Position numbers and translations under genes: made by a program. From Ashinkailepas kermadecensis (lineage: Eukaryota > Arthropoda > Thecostraca > Neolepadidae), in the NCBI GenBank assembly GCA_034440615.1, contig JAOTOM010004737.1, positions 186,001-250,000 of the forward strand: 64,000 bases of DNA, read 5' to 3'. Below the pieces are notes generated by a model. It did not search any database, was not told where the DNA came from, and was given only the letters and a program-made list of their open reading frames with translations. Below are positions 39,885-51,803 of this stretch, one piece after another; the first letter of the stretch is position 1; each line of letters opens with the position of its first letter.

Positions 39885-40863
39885 CACGCGCCCTGGAGGC
39901 CCTCTGGAAATTACGCGCTCTGGAGAGTGTGGGGGGGGGGCTGATTCTGCACCCAAGATCTCGGTTCCTATTATAGCTAGGGTAACGACATTTTGAGGAT
40001 AGATGGGTATGGTGGTGAACTATATTGTGTGCTAATTTCATGACCTTAGGTTAATATCTTCAAGGTCAAATGAAGTCACGTATGTCATATTTGGTTTGTT
40101 TTGAGTGGCTTGGCTTGACATTGTTATGGATCGCTGCGATTGTGTTTAAATGCTCCAAAATGGGCATCAATGATGTTTTGGACATCACTAATGATGTAAT
40201 ACAGATGATAGATCCGGCATTTGAACTCAGGTCACCTATACATCATCACTGTATCGGGTCAGTTATTGGTTCCAGCTACCGGAACCGGGGCGCCCGCCGG
40301 ACCGGCGGGCGGCCGGGCGCAATCGGCTTCACGAAAAAAGGGCTGAAGTACATGAATGAAGTATGGAAACGCTTAGGTTCACAGTGACAAAAACAGAAGT
40401 TTTCAGTAGGGAGCAACATGCAAAATGGCATGAATCGCATGATAGTCATTTGCGTTTATGACAACCTTCAATTTGACCAAGCTTGGTTCGATTGATCTGT
40501 CATGAACTTGACCTCACTTGACCTCGGTGACCTAGCATGATCTTGAAATTATATGGCATTACAATATGCATCAAACAAGTCTCTAGTATTACCAAGAACA
40601 CTTCCCTTTTGCGTATATACGGGAAGCGTATCAGCGCCGATTTTTGTGGTCTAACGGTACGAAATGTTTTGACTTTGACAGCCTCTGAATCGAAAAATTT
40701 TCGGCCGATTTCCGTTTTTCTTGTTTTATGCGACGCGTCGGACACTTCTAAGCAAGTACACAAAATGGCGTACCTGTAAATCGACCTGTAAAATCGGGAG
40801 TTATCTACAAATATCGGAGGGGTTGGCGGATTTTGCCCCCCCCCCCCCTCTCCAGTGCGCGTG
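39885..40863 (+). mobile_element. TTAA-targeting non-autonomous element, copy 3 (complete)
   Basis: A 979-bp element between TTAA at 39881-39884 and 40864-40867. The left terminus is CACGCGCCCTGGAGG; the right ends CCAGTGCGCGTG. The left end carries a second near-copy of its terminus (TTACGCGCTCTGGAGAG) about 30 bp inside. The centre has a perfect 19-nt palindrome of GCCCGCCGG arms at 40292-40310. TGACCT motifs lie at 40509, 40519 and 40528. A 105-codon frame at 40070-40387 is not conserved at the protein level between copies. Confidence 0.95.
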
Positions 40864-40867
40864 TTAA

Positions 40868-41528
40868 CCCTTTCTGGTCTTTCCAGCCAGATCCTCACTC
40901 CCCCGTCTCGGGAAGAGGGGTCCTTTTACGCCCCTCTACTTTCCAAAGTAAGCGTTGCATGAAAACGTAAGTGGTGTCATCGGAAAGCGCTCGATGAGTA
41001 GGGCACGAAACCATCCCCAAAATTTAAAACCCCAAAATTGACGTCACTAGAGGGGTCTATATAATAACGTGTGACATCGTGTTTTGGGATCTGGGGAGGT
41101 AAACAAAATGTACGTTGAATCAGAAAAGGAAGGCGAAATCGACCATGGCCCTCAAATCGGTCCCACTCAAAAATCAAAATCATAATTTTTTAAGGTTTCA
41201 AATTTTTGTTAATTTTGCTTTTCTAATGTGAAGAGTGGATGGCAAAACGGCGTTTTAGGTCAACTTGTCCTCATCAAAAATGATTACTTTAGCCAGAATC
41301 TTCGATTTTCACCGAAGGGAAAATATGCAAAACTAATAAGTCATCAAAAACTAAAAAAAATCAGTTCCTCCAGTGCATTTCGTTCATCCCTAAAGGTAAG
41401 CAAACGCTGAAAGTTCCATTCAAATATCTGTATCCGTTAAAGCGTGGCGATTGGTTGTTTTTTTATGTGGCCTCACTTGACCTTGAATAACTGGTTGACC
41501 GTAGATGTCCTGACTTCAAATGTTGTCA

Positions 41529-41581
<53 letters not shown>

Positions 41582-42377
41582 TATATACATTTATGCCTGC
41601 AGACAACCACACGTGCACGCACGAATGCACGCCCATGATTATCACGTACCATATACCGCCTGTGTGCAGTGCATGTTAGCACAAGTCATTTCGAAAACAA
41701 ACAGAAGAGATCTCCTCGATAAATTCCACTGGATCTCGCCACATGAAACGAATGCGACATCCCCGACTGAGTGCGTGCCAGCACCGGGGCGACTCAGGCG
41801 AGTCCGTGACAGCAAAGCCGGAAACAAACTGAGGCCAGTCGATACGGAGCACATCAGCCACTACAGAACAAACATGGATACGGCTGGGACACGTGCCACG
41901 CCGACATGGTGAGGACACGAGCAGCGCTGGGCACGGAACGGCAAGACCCTGTCCGCCAGAGAGGAAAGTCAATGCGTGTCGCAGCCGCTTCCGGTCAGAG
42001 CTGAAACTCGTTGACTATTAATGGCGGGCCATGTGTTGATTTCATTATTGGTCATATAGCTCACGTGTAGCTGATGCATTGTGTTATTCGATCTGTGATA
42101 TTGCGTACAAAACGATCGGATTATCCTTTACCGGATTGGCAGTGGATTATCCTCGTTATGCTAGACATTTCGACCAAATTAAAGCCATGCTTCAATTGGG
42201 GTTATCGTGATCCAATAGTGGGTTTAACAAATCCAATAGCAGGTCTGGTGTCTGGGTGTATGCTCTGAATGACCGTTGTCGCCATGGCAGCAATCTCAAG
42301 CCTGATGCCCGCTTAGAACGGCGCCAAGCAACAAATGACGTGACAAGCACGTTCACGCTGCGTACCGAGAGCCGTGT
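40868..42377. other. Intronic sequence, no gene
   Basis: Begins with CCCTTTCTGGTC right after the TTAA of copy 3. It also holds a (TA)n tract at 41530-41576. No coding motif. Confidence 0.5.
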
Positions 42378-43306
42378 GACAGGCGGAGGCCTCACGCCGG
42401 CCATCACGCCGACAGTCGGAGGCCACACGCCGGCCATCACGCCGACAGTCGGAGGCCACACGACGGCCATCACACCGACAGTCGGAGGCCACACGACGGC
42501 CATCACACCGACAGTCGGAGGCCTCACGACGGCCATCACACCGACAGGCGGAGGCCACACGACGGCCATCACACCGACAGTCGGAGGCCACACGACGGCC
42601 ATCACACCGACAGGCAGAGGCCTCACGCCGGCCATCACACCGACAGGCAGAGGCCTCACGCCGGCCATCACACCGACAGTCGGAGGCCACACGACGGCCA
42701 TCACACCGACAGTCGGAGGCCACACGCCGGCCATCACACCGACAGGCGGAGGCCACACGCCGGCCATCACACCGACAGGCGGAGGCCACACGCCGGCCAT
42801 CACGCCGACAGATGGAGGCCACACGCCGGCCATCACGCCGACAGGCGGAGGCCACACGCCGGCCATCACACCGACAGGCAGAGGCCTCACGACGGCCATC
42901 ACACCGACAGTCGGAGGCCACACGACGGCCATCACACCGACAGGCGGAGGCCTCACGACGGCCATCACACCGACAGGCGGAGGCCACACGACGGCCATCA
43001 CACCGACAGGCGGAGGCCTCACGACGGCCATCACACCGACAGGCGGAGGCCACACGCCGGCCATCACACCGACAGGCGGAGGCCTCACGCCGGCCACCAC
43101 ACCGACAGGCAGAGGCCTCACGCCGGCCATCACGCCGACAGGCGGAGGCCACACGACGGCCATCACACCGACAGGCGGAGGCCACACGCCGGCCATCACA
43201 CCGACAGTCGGAGGCCACACGACGACCATCACACCGACAGGCGGAGGCCTTACGCCGGCCATCACACCGACAGGCAGAGGCCACACGCCGGCCATCACGC
43301 TGACAG
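42378..43306. repeat. 33-bp minisatellite, about 28 copies
   Basis: Units contain GACAGGCGGAGGCC and ACACGACGGCCATCACACC. Positions alternate between GTC and GGC, CACA and CTCA, GACGG and GCCGG. All frames are open because of the period. Confidence 0.95.
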
Positions 43307-43765
43307 GAAGGACAGAGGCAGTGGCTACATTTGGTCAACGTAAAATAACGTATATTTTGTGTCAGAGGAAACAATGTTTCTGTTCGCATTTGGAAGCGCC
43401 CAAAATTGCATCCCTCTTCTACGGCTCACAATTATTATTTTTTGTTTGCGCCGATGCATAATTTTTCGACTATCCTACATGATCGATAACTGTTCTGCTT
43501 CGGGTTCGGAACTGAACGATTGCGCAATGCATTGCAAATCATGGTGTATGTGAGACTGACTATATTTTTGTTCCCTATTTTGTTTGTATAGAGTCCCGAA
43601 TCCTTAAATGTGCAGATTTTAGTTCGTAGTCTTTCATTTCTCGTATTAAGCGGAGCGCAGAAATTAAGCTGTTGGCCAAACGCAGTCAACGTCTGGTGGG
43701 TGACGGCGATAGTGGTGGAACTCCGGGGCTAATGGCGGCCGCTGCCGACATGTTGCGACGCCGCC
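43307..43765. other. Intronic sequence between two minisatellites
   Basis: Nothing recognised. Confidence 0.5.
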
Positions 43766-45545
43766 GACCATCAGCTGTCTCTGTGCTATCCGCCGACCAT
43801 CGGCTGTCTCTGTACTATCCGCCGACCATCAGCTGTCTCTGTGCTATCCACCGACCATCAGCTGTCTCTGTGCTATCCGCCGACCATCAGCTGTCTCTGT
43901 GCTATCCGCCGACCATCAGCTGTCTCTTGCTATCCGCCGACCATCAGCTGTCTCTGTACTATCCACCGACCATCAGCTGTCTGTACTATCCACCGACCAT
44001 CAGCTGTCTGTACTATCCACCGACCATCAGCTGTCTGTACTATCCACCGACCATCAGCTGTCTGTACTATCCACCGACCATCAGCTGTCTCTGTACTATC
44101 CGCCGACCATCAGCTGTCTCTGTACTATCCGCCGACCATCAGCTGTCTGTACTATCCACCGACCATCAGCTGTCTGTACTATCCACCGACCATCAGCTGT
44201 CTGTACTATCCGCCGACCATCAGCTGTCTCTGTACTATCCGCCGACCATCAGCTGTCTCTGTACTATCCGCCGACCATCAGCTGTCTGTACTATCCGCCG
44301 ACCATCAGCTGTCTTATATCCACGACCATCAGCTGTCTGTGCTATCCACCGACCATCAGCTGTCTGTACTATCCGCCGACCATCAGCTGTCTCTTCCCGA
44401 CCACGTTCTATCCGCCGACCATCAGCTGTCTCTGTACTATCCGCCGACCATCAGCTGTCTCTGTGCTATCCGCCGACCATCAGCTGTCTCTGCACTATCC
44501 GCCGACCATCAGCTGTCTGTACTATCCACCGACCATCAGCTGTCTCTGTGCTATCCGCCGACCATCAGCTGTCTCTGTGCTATCCGCCGACCATCAGCTG
44601 TCTCTGTGCTATCCGCCGACCATCAGCTGTCTTGACCATCAGCTTCTGTACTATCCCATAGCTGTCTTTTGCTATCCGCCGACCATCAGCTGTCTCTGTG
44701 CTATCCGCCGACCATCAGCTGTCTCTGTGCTATCCGCCGACCATCAGCTGTCTCTGTGCTAGCCGCCGACTATCAGCTGTCTCTGTGCTATCCGCCGACC
44801 ATCAGCTGTCTCTGTGCTAGCCGCCGACAATCAGTTTTGTCTCTGTACTATCCGCCGACCATCAGCTGTCTCTGCACTATCCGCCGACCATCAGCTGTCT
44901 CTGTACTTTCCGCCGACCATCAGCTATCTCTGTGCTATAAGCCGACCATCAGCTGTCTCTGTACTATCCGCCGACCATCAGCTGTCTCTGTGTTATCCGC
45001 CGACCATCAGCTGTCTGTACTATTCGCCGACCATCAGCTGTCTCTGTGCTATACGCCGACCATCAGCTGTCTCTGTGCTATCCGCCGACCGTCAGCTGTC
45101 TCTGTGCTATCCGCCGACCATCAGCTGTCTCTGTGCTAGCCGCCGACTATCAGCTGTCTCTGTGTTATCCGCCGACCATCAACTGTCTTTGTGTTATCCG
45201 CCGACCATCAGCTGTCTCTGTACTATCATCCGACCATCAGCTGTCTCTGTGCTATCCGCCGACCGTCAGCTGTCTCTGTGCTATCCGCCGACCATCAGCT
45301 GTCTCTGTGCTAGCCGCCGACTATCAGCTGTCTCTGTGTTATCCGCCGACCATCAACTGTCTTTGTGTTATCCGCCGACCATCAGCTGTCTCTGTACTAT
45401 CATCCGAACATCAGCTGTCGCTGTGCTATGGCCGACCATCAACCGTCTCTGTACTATCCGCCGACCATCAGCTGTCTCTGTACTATCCGCCAACCATCAG
45501 CTTTCTCTTTTCTATCCGCCGACCACCAGCTGTCTCTGTGACCGA
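43766..45545. repeat. 29-bp minisatellite, about 60 copies
   Basis: Units of TATCCGCCGACCATCAGCTG followed by TCTCTGTGC. A run of 27-bp units lacking one CT occurs at 43980-44220. Locally garbled units lie at 44310-44420 and 44630-44660. Confidence 0.95.
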
Positions 45546-46227
45546 CGGCCGACCAGACGGGCCTCGTCAGCGCGAGACTCGTTACCTACCTGCCAAACTG
45601 CCGCCTAAATGGTGACGGGCGGACGTGCTGTCGACTTCCCTCCCCCTCCCTCTGCCCCTCCACACACACAGAGGGGCGTCGCCTGGGCTCGGCACCATGC
45701 GGCACGGCTGGATCGCCACGGGCTGTGGTGAGGTGCACGCTGCCTGGGGCCGAAACGGCTCCGCCCTCGCCGGTATCAGTTGCCTACCACGAACACGGCA
45801 CCCGGTGAAATCATATGACAACTGTTCAACTGCATTCAGCGGTGAAGCCCAGCATCTGGCATAAAAGATGCCACCTCCCAACCGGTGATTAAATGCAGCT
45901 CATCTGGCGGCCGGCTTCCGCCAGGGGCTCTCCAGAAGCGAACACCCAGTAGAGTTGAAGCCACATTTCCCAGGAGACTGCGCCACTTCGCCCCGCAGTT
46001 AGTTTGGGTCTGGCGAAGTGATGCGCCATAAACGGCTGCAATCTTCATCATGGTGATGTAATGGATGGTGAACGGATGGACAGAAGTGAGAGATAGAGGA
46101 GTGTCGATTCCTCACTTCGGCACGCGACTGTGTCGGCGACAGCCCATTGTTGTGGCGATGATGTGGCCCCTGTGTACGGGTCGTTAACCTCGGCCATTAA
46201 CCATTGACCACCATTAACGGCCATTAG
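45546..46227. other. Intronic sequence, no gene
   Basis: Nothing recognised apart from a C/T-rich stretch at 45638-45672. Confidence 0.5.
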
Positions 46228-47651
46228 CACGCGCACTGGAGGGGGGGGCGAAATCCGCCCACCCCTCCCGTTTTTCGTACATAACTCCAGATTTTACTGG
46301 TCGATATACGCCATGTTTTGCGTACCTACTTGGAAATGTCCGGCGCGTCGGTTAAAACAAGAAAACGGAAATCTGCCGAAAATTTTTCGAGTTAGAGGCC
46401 GTTAAAATCGTAACATTTCGTAGCGCCAGACGACAAGAATCGGCGTTGATGCGCTTCCCGTATATCGGCAAAAGGGTTCTTGGGAACACTAGTGACTTGT
46501 TTGATGTATGTTGTTATGCTATGTAGTTTTAAGGTCATATTAGGTCATCGAGGTCAAGTCAGGTCAAGTTCATGACAGGTTAATGGAACCAAACTTGGTC
46601 AACTGGAATGTTGTCATAAATGCAAATGATTGTATTGCGATTGATGTAATTTTGCATGTTACTCCCTACACATCCTGAAAACTACTGTTTGTCATTGTGT
46701 GCCTAAGCGTTTCCATACTTCATTCATGTACTTCACTCCTTTCTTCGCGAAGCCGATTGCGCCGAGCCGCCCGGTGGAGCCGCCGGGCAGGGCTAAAAAA
46801 AACCTTTCGGTGGTCGCCGACGAAATTTAATTATGGGAATTGGTCGCCGATCAGGAACGGGTCCAATGGGGAGTGGGGAGGAAGTGGCGGCCCTCCATCG
46901 GGATTGGATAACATCAAATTTCCAAAACGTGCTTTTTTCGTTTGCTCCTTTTTGAAAATTTGTCTGCCTTCCAGCTTTTCATCGATTTTTTCCTCAGCAA
47001 TAGGTGTCGCTTCACACCCTGAATAAATTGTGGTGCGACAAAAGGAGTGTCCTGCCGATAGGAACTTCTAAATCCGTCACCGTCGCATGCAAGGAAGAGA
47101 CTGAGAGACTGTGTGTAAACCATTTGTCATTGACTGTGCAGATGAGCAAAGTCGCTCGGAGACAGTGGGGGATGAACAAAATTTGCTCGAAGATAGCTAA
47201 GGATGACACAATCTGGAGTTTGGCACATAAAGATGAAAAATCCCAAGCGATATTTGGCAATCTGACATCAATTGCTCGCAATCTTCCATCGTGTATATAA
47301 GAGATGAAATGTCGAGTCCCATATGAATACTTAGAACTCCGATTAACTGTTATCTACATCATGTTGCACACAAAACAACGAACGTTTATTCATTGCTGAC
47401 AGGTACAGTACTTCTATACGTGGATGGTAGTAACTGAACCAACTGGGAGGCATAAGATTTGTTTAAGATCTTAAGCACATTTCTCAGCTGGGTACATTTT
47501 GTGAAATAAACATGAAAACACGCTGATATGAATGGTATCCTGGTCGAAATGAATGTCGGTGGTGCATTTCTAAATAGCGTCCTTCAGGAAGAATGATTTT
47601 TGTAGACAATATAAGATAAGGCGCAACTCATATCAACATTTACACCACTGC

Positions 47652-48075
47652 CTATCAGTTTTATCCGCGGCAGTGGCCGCCTCATAGCCACGGCAGTGGC
47701 CGTCTCACAAGTGCGGCAGTGGTGACACCACAGCCGTCACAGTGGCCACCTCACAGGTGCGGCAGCGGTTTCCTCACAGCCATGACAGCGGCGACCTCAC
47801 GGCCATGACAACGACCGCCTCACAGTCCTGACAACGGCCGCCTCACAGCCGTGCCAGCGGCCGCCTCACAGCTGTGCCAGCGGCCGCCTCACAGTCGCAG
47901 CGTGGCCGCCTCACAGCCGTGACAGCGGCCGCCTCACAGCCATAGCAGAGGCCACCTCACAGCCGTGACAGCGGCCGCCTCACAGCACCAGCAGAGGCCA
48001 CCTCACAGCCACAGCAGAGGTCACCTCACAGCCGTGACAGCGGCCGCCTCACAGGTACGGCAGTGGCCGCCTCCA
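47652..48075. repeat. 23-bp minisatellite inside the hAT-like element, about 18 copies
   Basis: Units of GGCCGCCTCACAGCCGTGAC plus AGC, with many point differences. Confidence 0.92.
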
Positions 48076-51000
48076 ATAGTCATCACAAGCATCACAAGTA
48101 GTCATTTCTACTTCACCATATCTCGAAAGACGAAAACTATGCTAAGCTCTAAAGATCCCTGGACGACTTGTGGTGGGAGATCACAGTTCCTTCCATCGCC
48201 CCCCCCCCCTCCCCAATGCTTGTGAAGATAAAATTGTTCAAGCGAGGGTTTCTTTGCAGCACTCTGTATGTGATATTCTGTGTGGGTGCCACGTCACGGG
48301 CCCACGGCAGGGGCGTTCCGCCGAACAATCAATTGATGTGAGACGTTTTGGTGGTCAGCACGTGGTTTATGCCAAACATGGCTATATCTGTGCTTGCCAC
48401 ACTTTCAACCACGCCCTCGGCGAGATAAGCCACAGATGCACCACCAGTGCCGACACTTGCACTGCGAGCGCAGCAGTTTCTTTAGGACGTGGTAAGCGGC
48501 GCGGATGGACTCTGGTGGCACGGTGTTGGGAGTCAACACGCTAATGTGCAGGCGAGACGCAGCTGCCAGTGCAGTGCCGACGACGCTCTAGGTCGGCGAC
48601 TCCCGGATGGCGCGCAGGTCACTGACTATGCGGATGTCAATCTTGTAGGATCACTTCTTGATATTGTTGTACTTTGGAGCAGCCTAGCAAATCCATGCTC
48701 ATAGTTCGGTTCTTGTAGTGCGGAGTCAGTATCAAGGTGAAGGCCGACATCCCCTTAGCTTGATAAAAGAGAAAAGGGTTCACACAAAACGCAATGCATG
48801 CGGGGACTTTTATTAATAGGCGACGGTGGGGTAACAGATCAACGCTAATAATGCGAAGTTGAAGTGAAACATTTGGTCGGCCATAAGATATCAAGATATT
48901 GCGCCAACGATCCAAGTCTTGCACCATGTCATTGTCCCACTCAGTCGAACAGGGAAGGATATGCAATCGATAGTGATCAGAAAAGGGGTATATAGTTATA
49001 CCACCAGATTAGTGACAGCTATGGTTGGAAAAATACGATATTCCTGTATTTGCGGCATCCAGAACATTATCCTCTTGAGGAAATCTTCCTCATTTTATCC
49101 CTTGGAGGTTCGATGGTGCTGTTATACTATGAACTGCTCTGTGATGTGCTCAAGATTCACTGGGAAGTGTAGGGCGATATTCCGATGTCATTGACTGGAA
49201 TAATAATATCCTCTCGCTGCATGACCTCTGCAGTCGATGCGCCCCTAAGCCCCAATAGCAATATCCTCTCCATATTCAATTACCCATACATTTTCCTCTC
49301 CACATCCAGGATTACAAAATACAAATCCAACCGTGGTGACTGCTGACATGCAATCTGTCCAACCAGAATTGGAAAAATGTTTCTGTGCTGGATGTTTGTC
49401 ATCCAGAACACTATCCTCCATGAAAAAGCATGGTCTTTTTGGCCACTAGATTGGAGATGTTTGAAAATGACTGCAAACTTCCTCCTGTTTTATACATGCC
49501 CAAGCTGACTGGCCAGATACAAAAAGGAGTGTATGGTTCAAAAAGACAAAATTGTAACTTTGGAATGGAATGCCAAGCATTGTGCTGTCGAAATGCAACA
49601 GTAAAAAACAAATTGAGCCATGTTCAACATTCCTTTCTTTGAAACTAAAGAATTCCACCTGAATTTTGGCATACAGCACCAAACATACTGCAGATATGCA
49701 AATATGTTACAGCTGATGACAGCTCTATTGAAGGGAAATGTAGTATCCAAATTTTACTCGTTTTCAGTTTTTGCCATATGTTGAACCAAGTTGAAAAATG
49801 CATATTATTCTGGACATATCTAGCATAGTTCCAGAAAAAAAAAAAAAATAATAGTGCATATCCAGGGATATTTGGCAAAAAGGATGCTTGAACCAAGCAT
49901 CATTTTTTTCAAGCATAACTCAATACATCTGGACATGTTCCACAATGTTTCTACAGTGCCCACAAATTCTGGCACAATTATTATAGTTTCAAATCTGACA
50001 TAATAACATGCATGTAATCATTTTGCACTAAATTGGGATGCCAAAGACAGATATCCTCTCCAGAGTAGAAAAAGACCATCTGTCCTAGATATATCCTATT
50101 CTAGATATATGGATGAAACCCATCCAAAGAAAGGTACCAGCATTGTGCTGTAATATTCATGCATATTAGCATTGCAGCTTATTCTTTAACAAAGCATTGT
50201 AAATGGCTCATCAAATTTTGATATGGCAAGCTGGATGGCAAAGAAAAGCAAAGCATTAAGACCAATTATGAGCACCAGTTCTATATTTAAATATTCTTAC
50301 ATATATCTTTACCTACACCTTTTCCACTTGCTATCTTCAGAACTTCAGTAATTTGCAGGTTGGACTGCATGCAAGACGTGCTAATCAGTAATCAGATGTT
50401 TTCATCTGTAAATCAGGTGTTAGGATAGGATATCCTAGGTTGTGGTTTTCAATTAATTAACTAAAAAGCATCAGTTGATAATCTTGCCACAAATGGTGGT
50501 ACATTTTTGACTTCAGGTATTTGTTAATTGTTGGATTTACTTCTCCAATGGTTTATTAACATGGTTAACATGATGTGGCCACTCATTTTCTCTGAAAATG
50601 ATTACTTTTTCAATTGACAGGCAAAAGAACACCTGAAATGGGACTTTGAGTTGAGTAATGTTGGCATTTCAAGAAACCAAATTGTATTAAATTGCACTTT
50701 GTGGTACATTTTTAATTCCTGCAATTTGTTTTTCCAATGCAATGTTTATGTAGGTGGATAGCATTGTGTGACCACTCATTTCCTCTGCAAATGCATATTT
50801 TCAGTTGGCAGGCAAAATAACACCAAAAAACAGGCTGGAGTTTGATAACATAGCATAAAAATAATGTTCAAGAGTAAGCAAAAATGTAGCACAGCATAAC
50901 CCTAAACTTGCATGCAGGAAAATAAATTCCTAAAGAAATGGAAAATTTCCCATTTACTTCTGAAGACTTTTCAACTTAAAAACCTTACATTGCAGAGCCT

Positions 51001-51106
51001 AGTTAACTAGGTTAACAAATTAAATTAAACCTGTTTTGAAGAAGAGCACTTTTTTGTGAACAAAATCTACAAAAAATGGGAAGTTTTTTCCAACTGAAGA
51101 GAAAAG
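48076..51106. other. Interior of the hAT-like element, no gene recognised
   Basis: AT-rich from about 48640 on. Short phrases recur loosely (ATCCAGAACATTATCCTC at 49058 and 49389; ATATCCTCTC at 49207, 49259 and 50050). No transposase motif was found on either strand. Confidence 0.45.
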
Positions 51107-51136
51107 CCTAGCCTAACCTAACCTAACCAAACCTAA
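51107..51136. repeat. Short CCTAA (TTAGG) repeat
   Basis: Six imperfect pentamers (CCTAGCCTAACCTAACCTAA, then variants). TTAGG is the arthropod-type telomere unit; this short run may be chance. Confidence 0.5.
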
Positions 51137-51258
51137 CTCCATTTTTGCTTTGTGGGGTAAAATGTGTGTACAATTTGTCTCCTGGATACCTTGAAGTGCA
51201 ATAATACACAAAATTGTGAGATAATGTTTTTGAACATGATTAAGACAAGCTCCTGTGT

Positions 51259-51803
51259 AGGTAGGTACCTAGGTATGTATGTAGGTGGATAGGTACCAAG
51301 GTAGGTGCATTCCTAGGTAAAAGGATATGGTCATGTGTAGCATTGTCCAGAGTGTAAATGTTGGGAGGAATCTACATAATATGTCATATGGCATTTCAAG
51401 ACATAAATATTGTAAAAACATGTTCCTTGATATCATTAAGATGCTGTGGGATGTGGCCTACCTAGCCACTTATTACCAGCACAAGTGCATAGGCACTTTC
51501 CAGTTGGTATGCAATATAATACCAAAATATTGAGGTAGGTACCTAGGTATGTATGTAGGTGGATAGGTACCTAGGTAGGTACATTCCTAGGTAAAAGGAT
51601 ATGGCCATGTGTAGCATTGTCCAGTGTAAATGTTGGGAGGAATCTACATAATGTCATATGGCATTTCGAGACATAAATATTGTAAAAACATGTTCCTTGA
51701 TATGATTAAGATGCTGTGGGATGTGGCCTACCTAGCCACTTATTACCAGCACAAGTGCATAGGCACTTTCCAGTTGGTATGCAATATAATACCAAAATAT
51801 TGG
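51259..51803. repeat. Tandem duplication of a 274-bp segment
   Basis: Two nearly identical copies, 51259-51532 and 51533-51803, each starting AGGTAGGTACCTAGGTATGT. Only a few substitutions and 2-3-base indels separate them, so the event is recent. Confidence 0.93.

Noticed and set aside
40864..42000. TTAACCCTTTC right after copy 3 as another TTAA element
   Set aside because: The TTAA is already explained by copy 3, and no matching right end was found.
37605..43461. Long open frames of Thr/Arg/Leu/Pro and Ile/Thr/Pro/Gly repeats (for example 37919-38896 and 42256-43461)
   Set aside because: They follow directly from 33-bp arrays, where several frames on both strands stay open together. No start context, signal or unique domain is attached.
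47004..47300. A 98-codon frame inside the hAT-like element as transposase
   Set aside because: No hAT motif (no CxxH or dimerisation-domain pattern) and no ATG at its start; left as unidentified.
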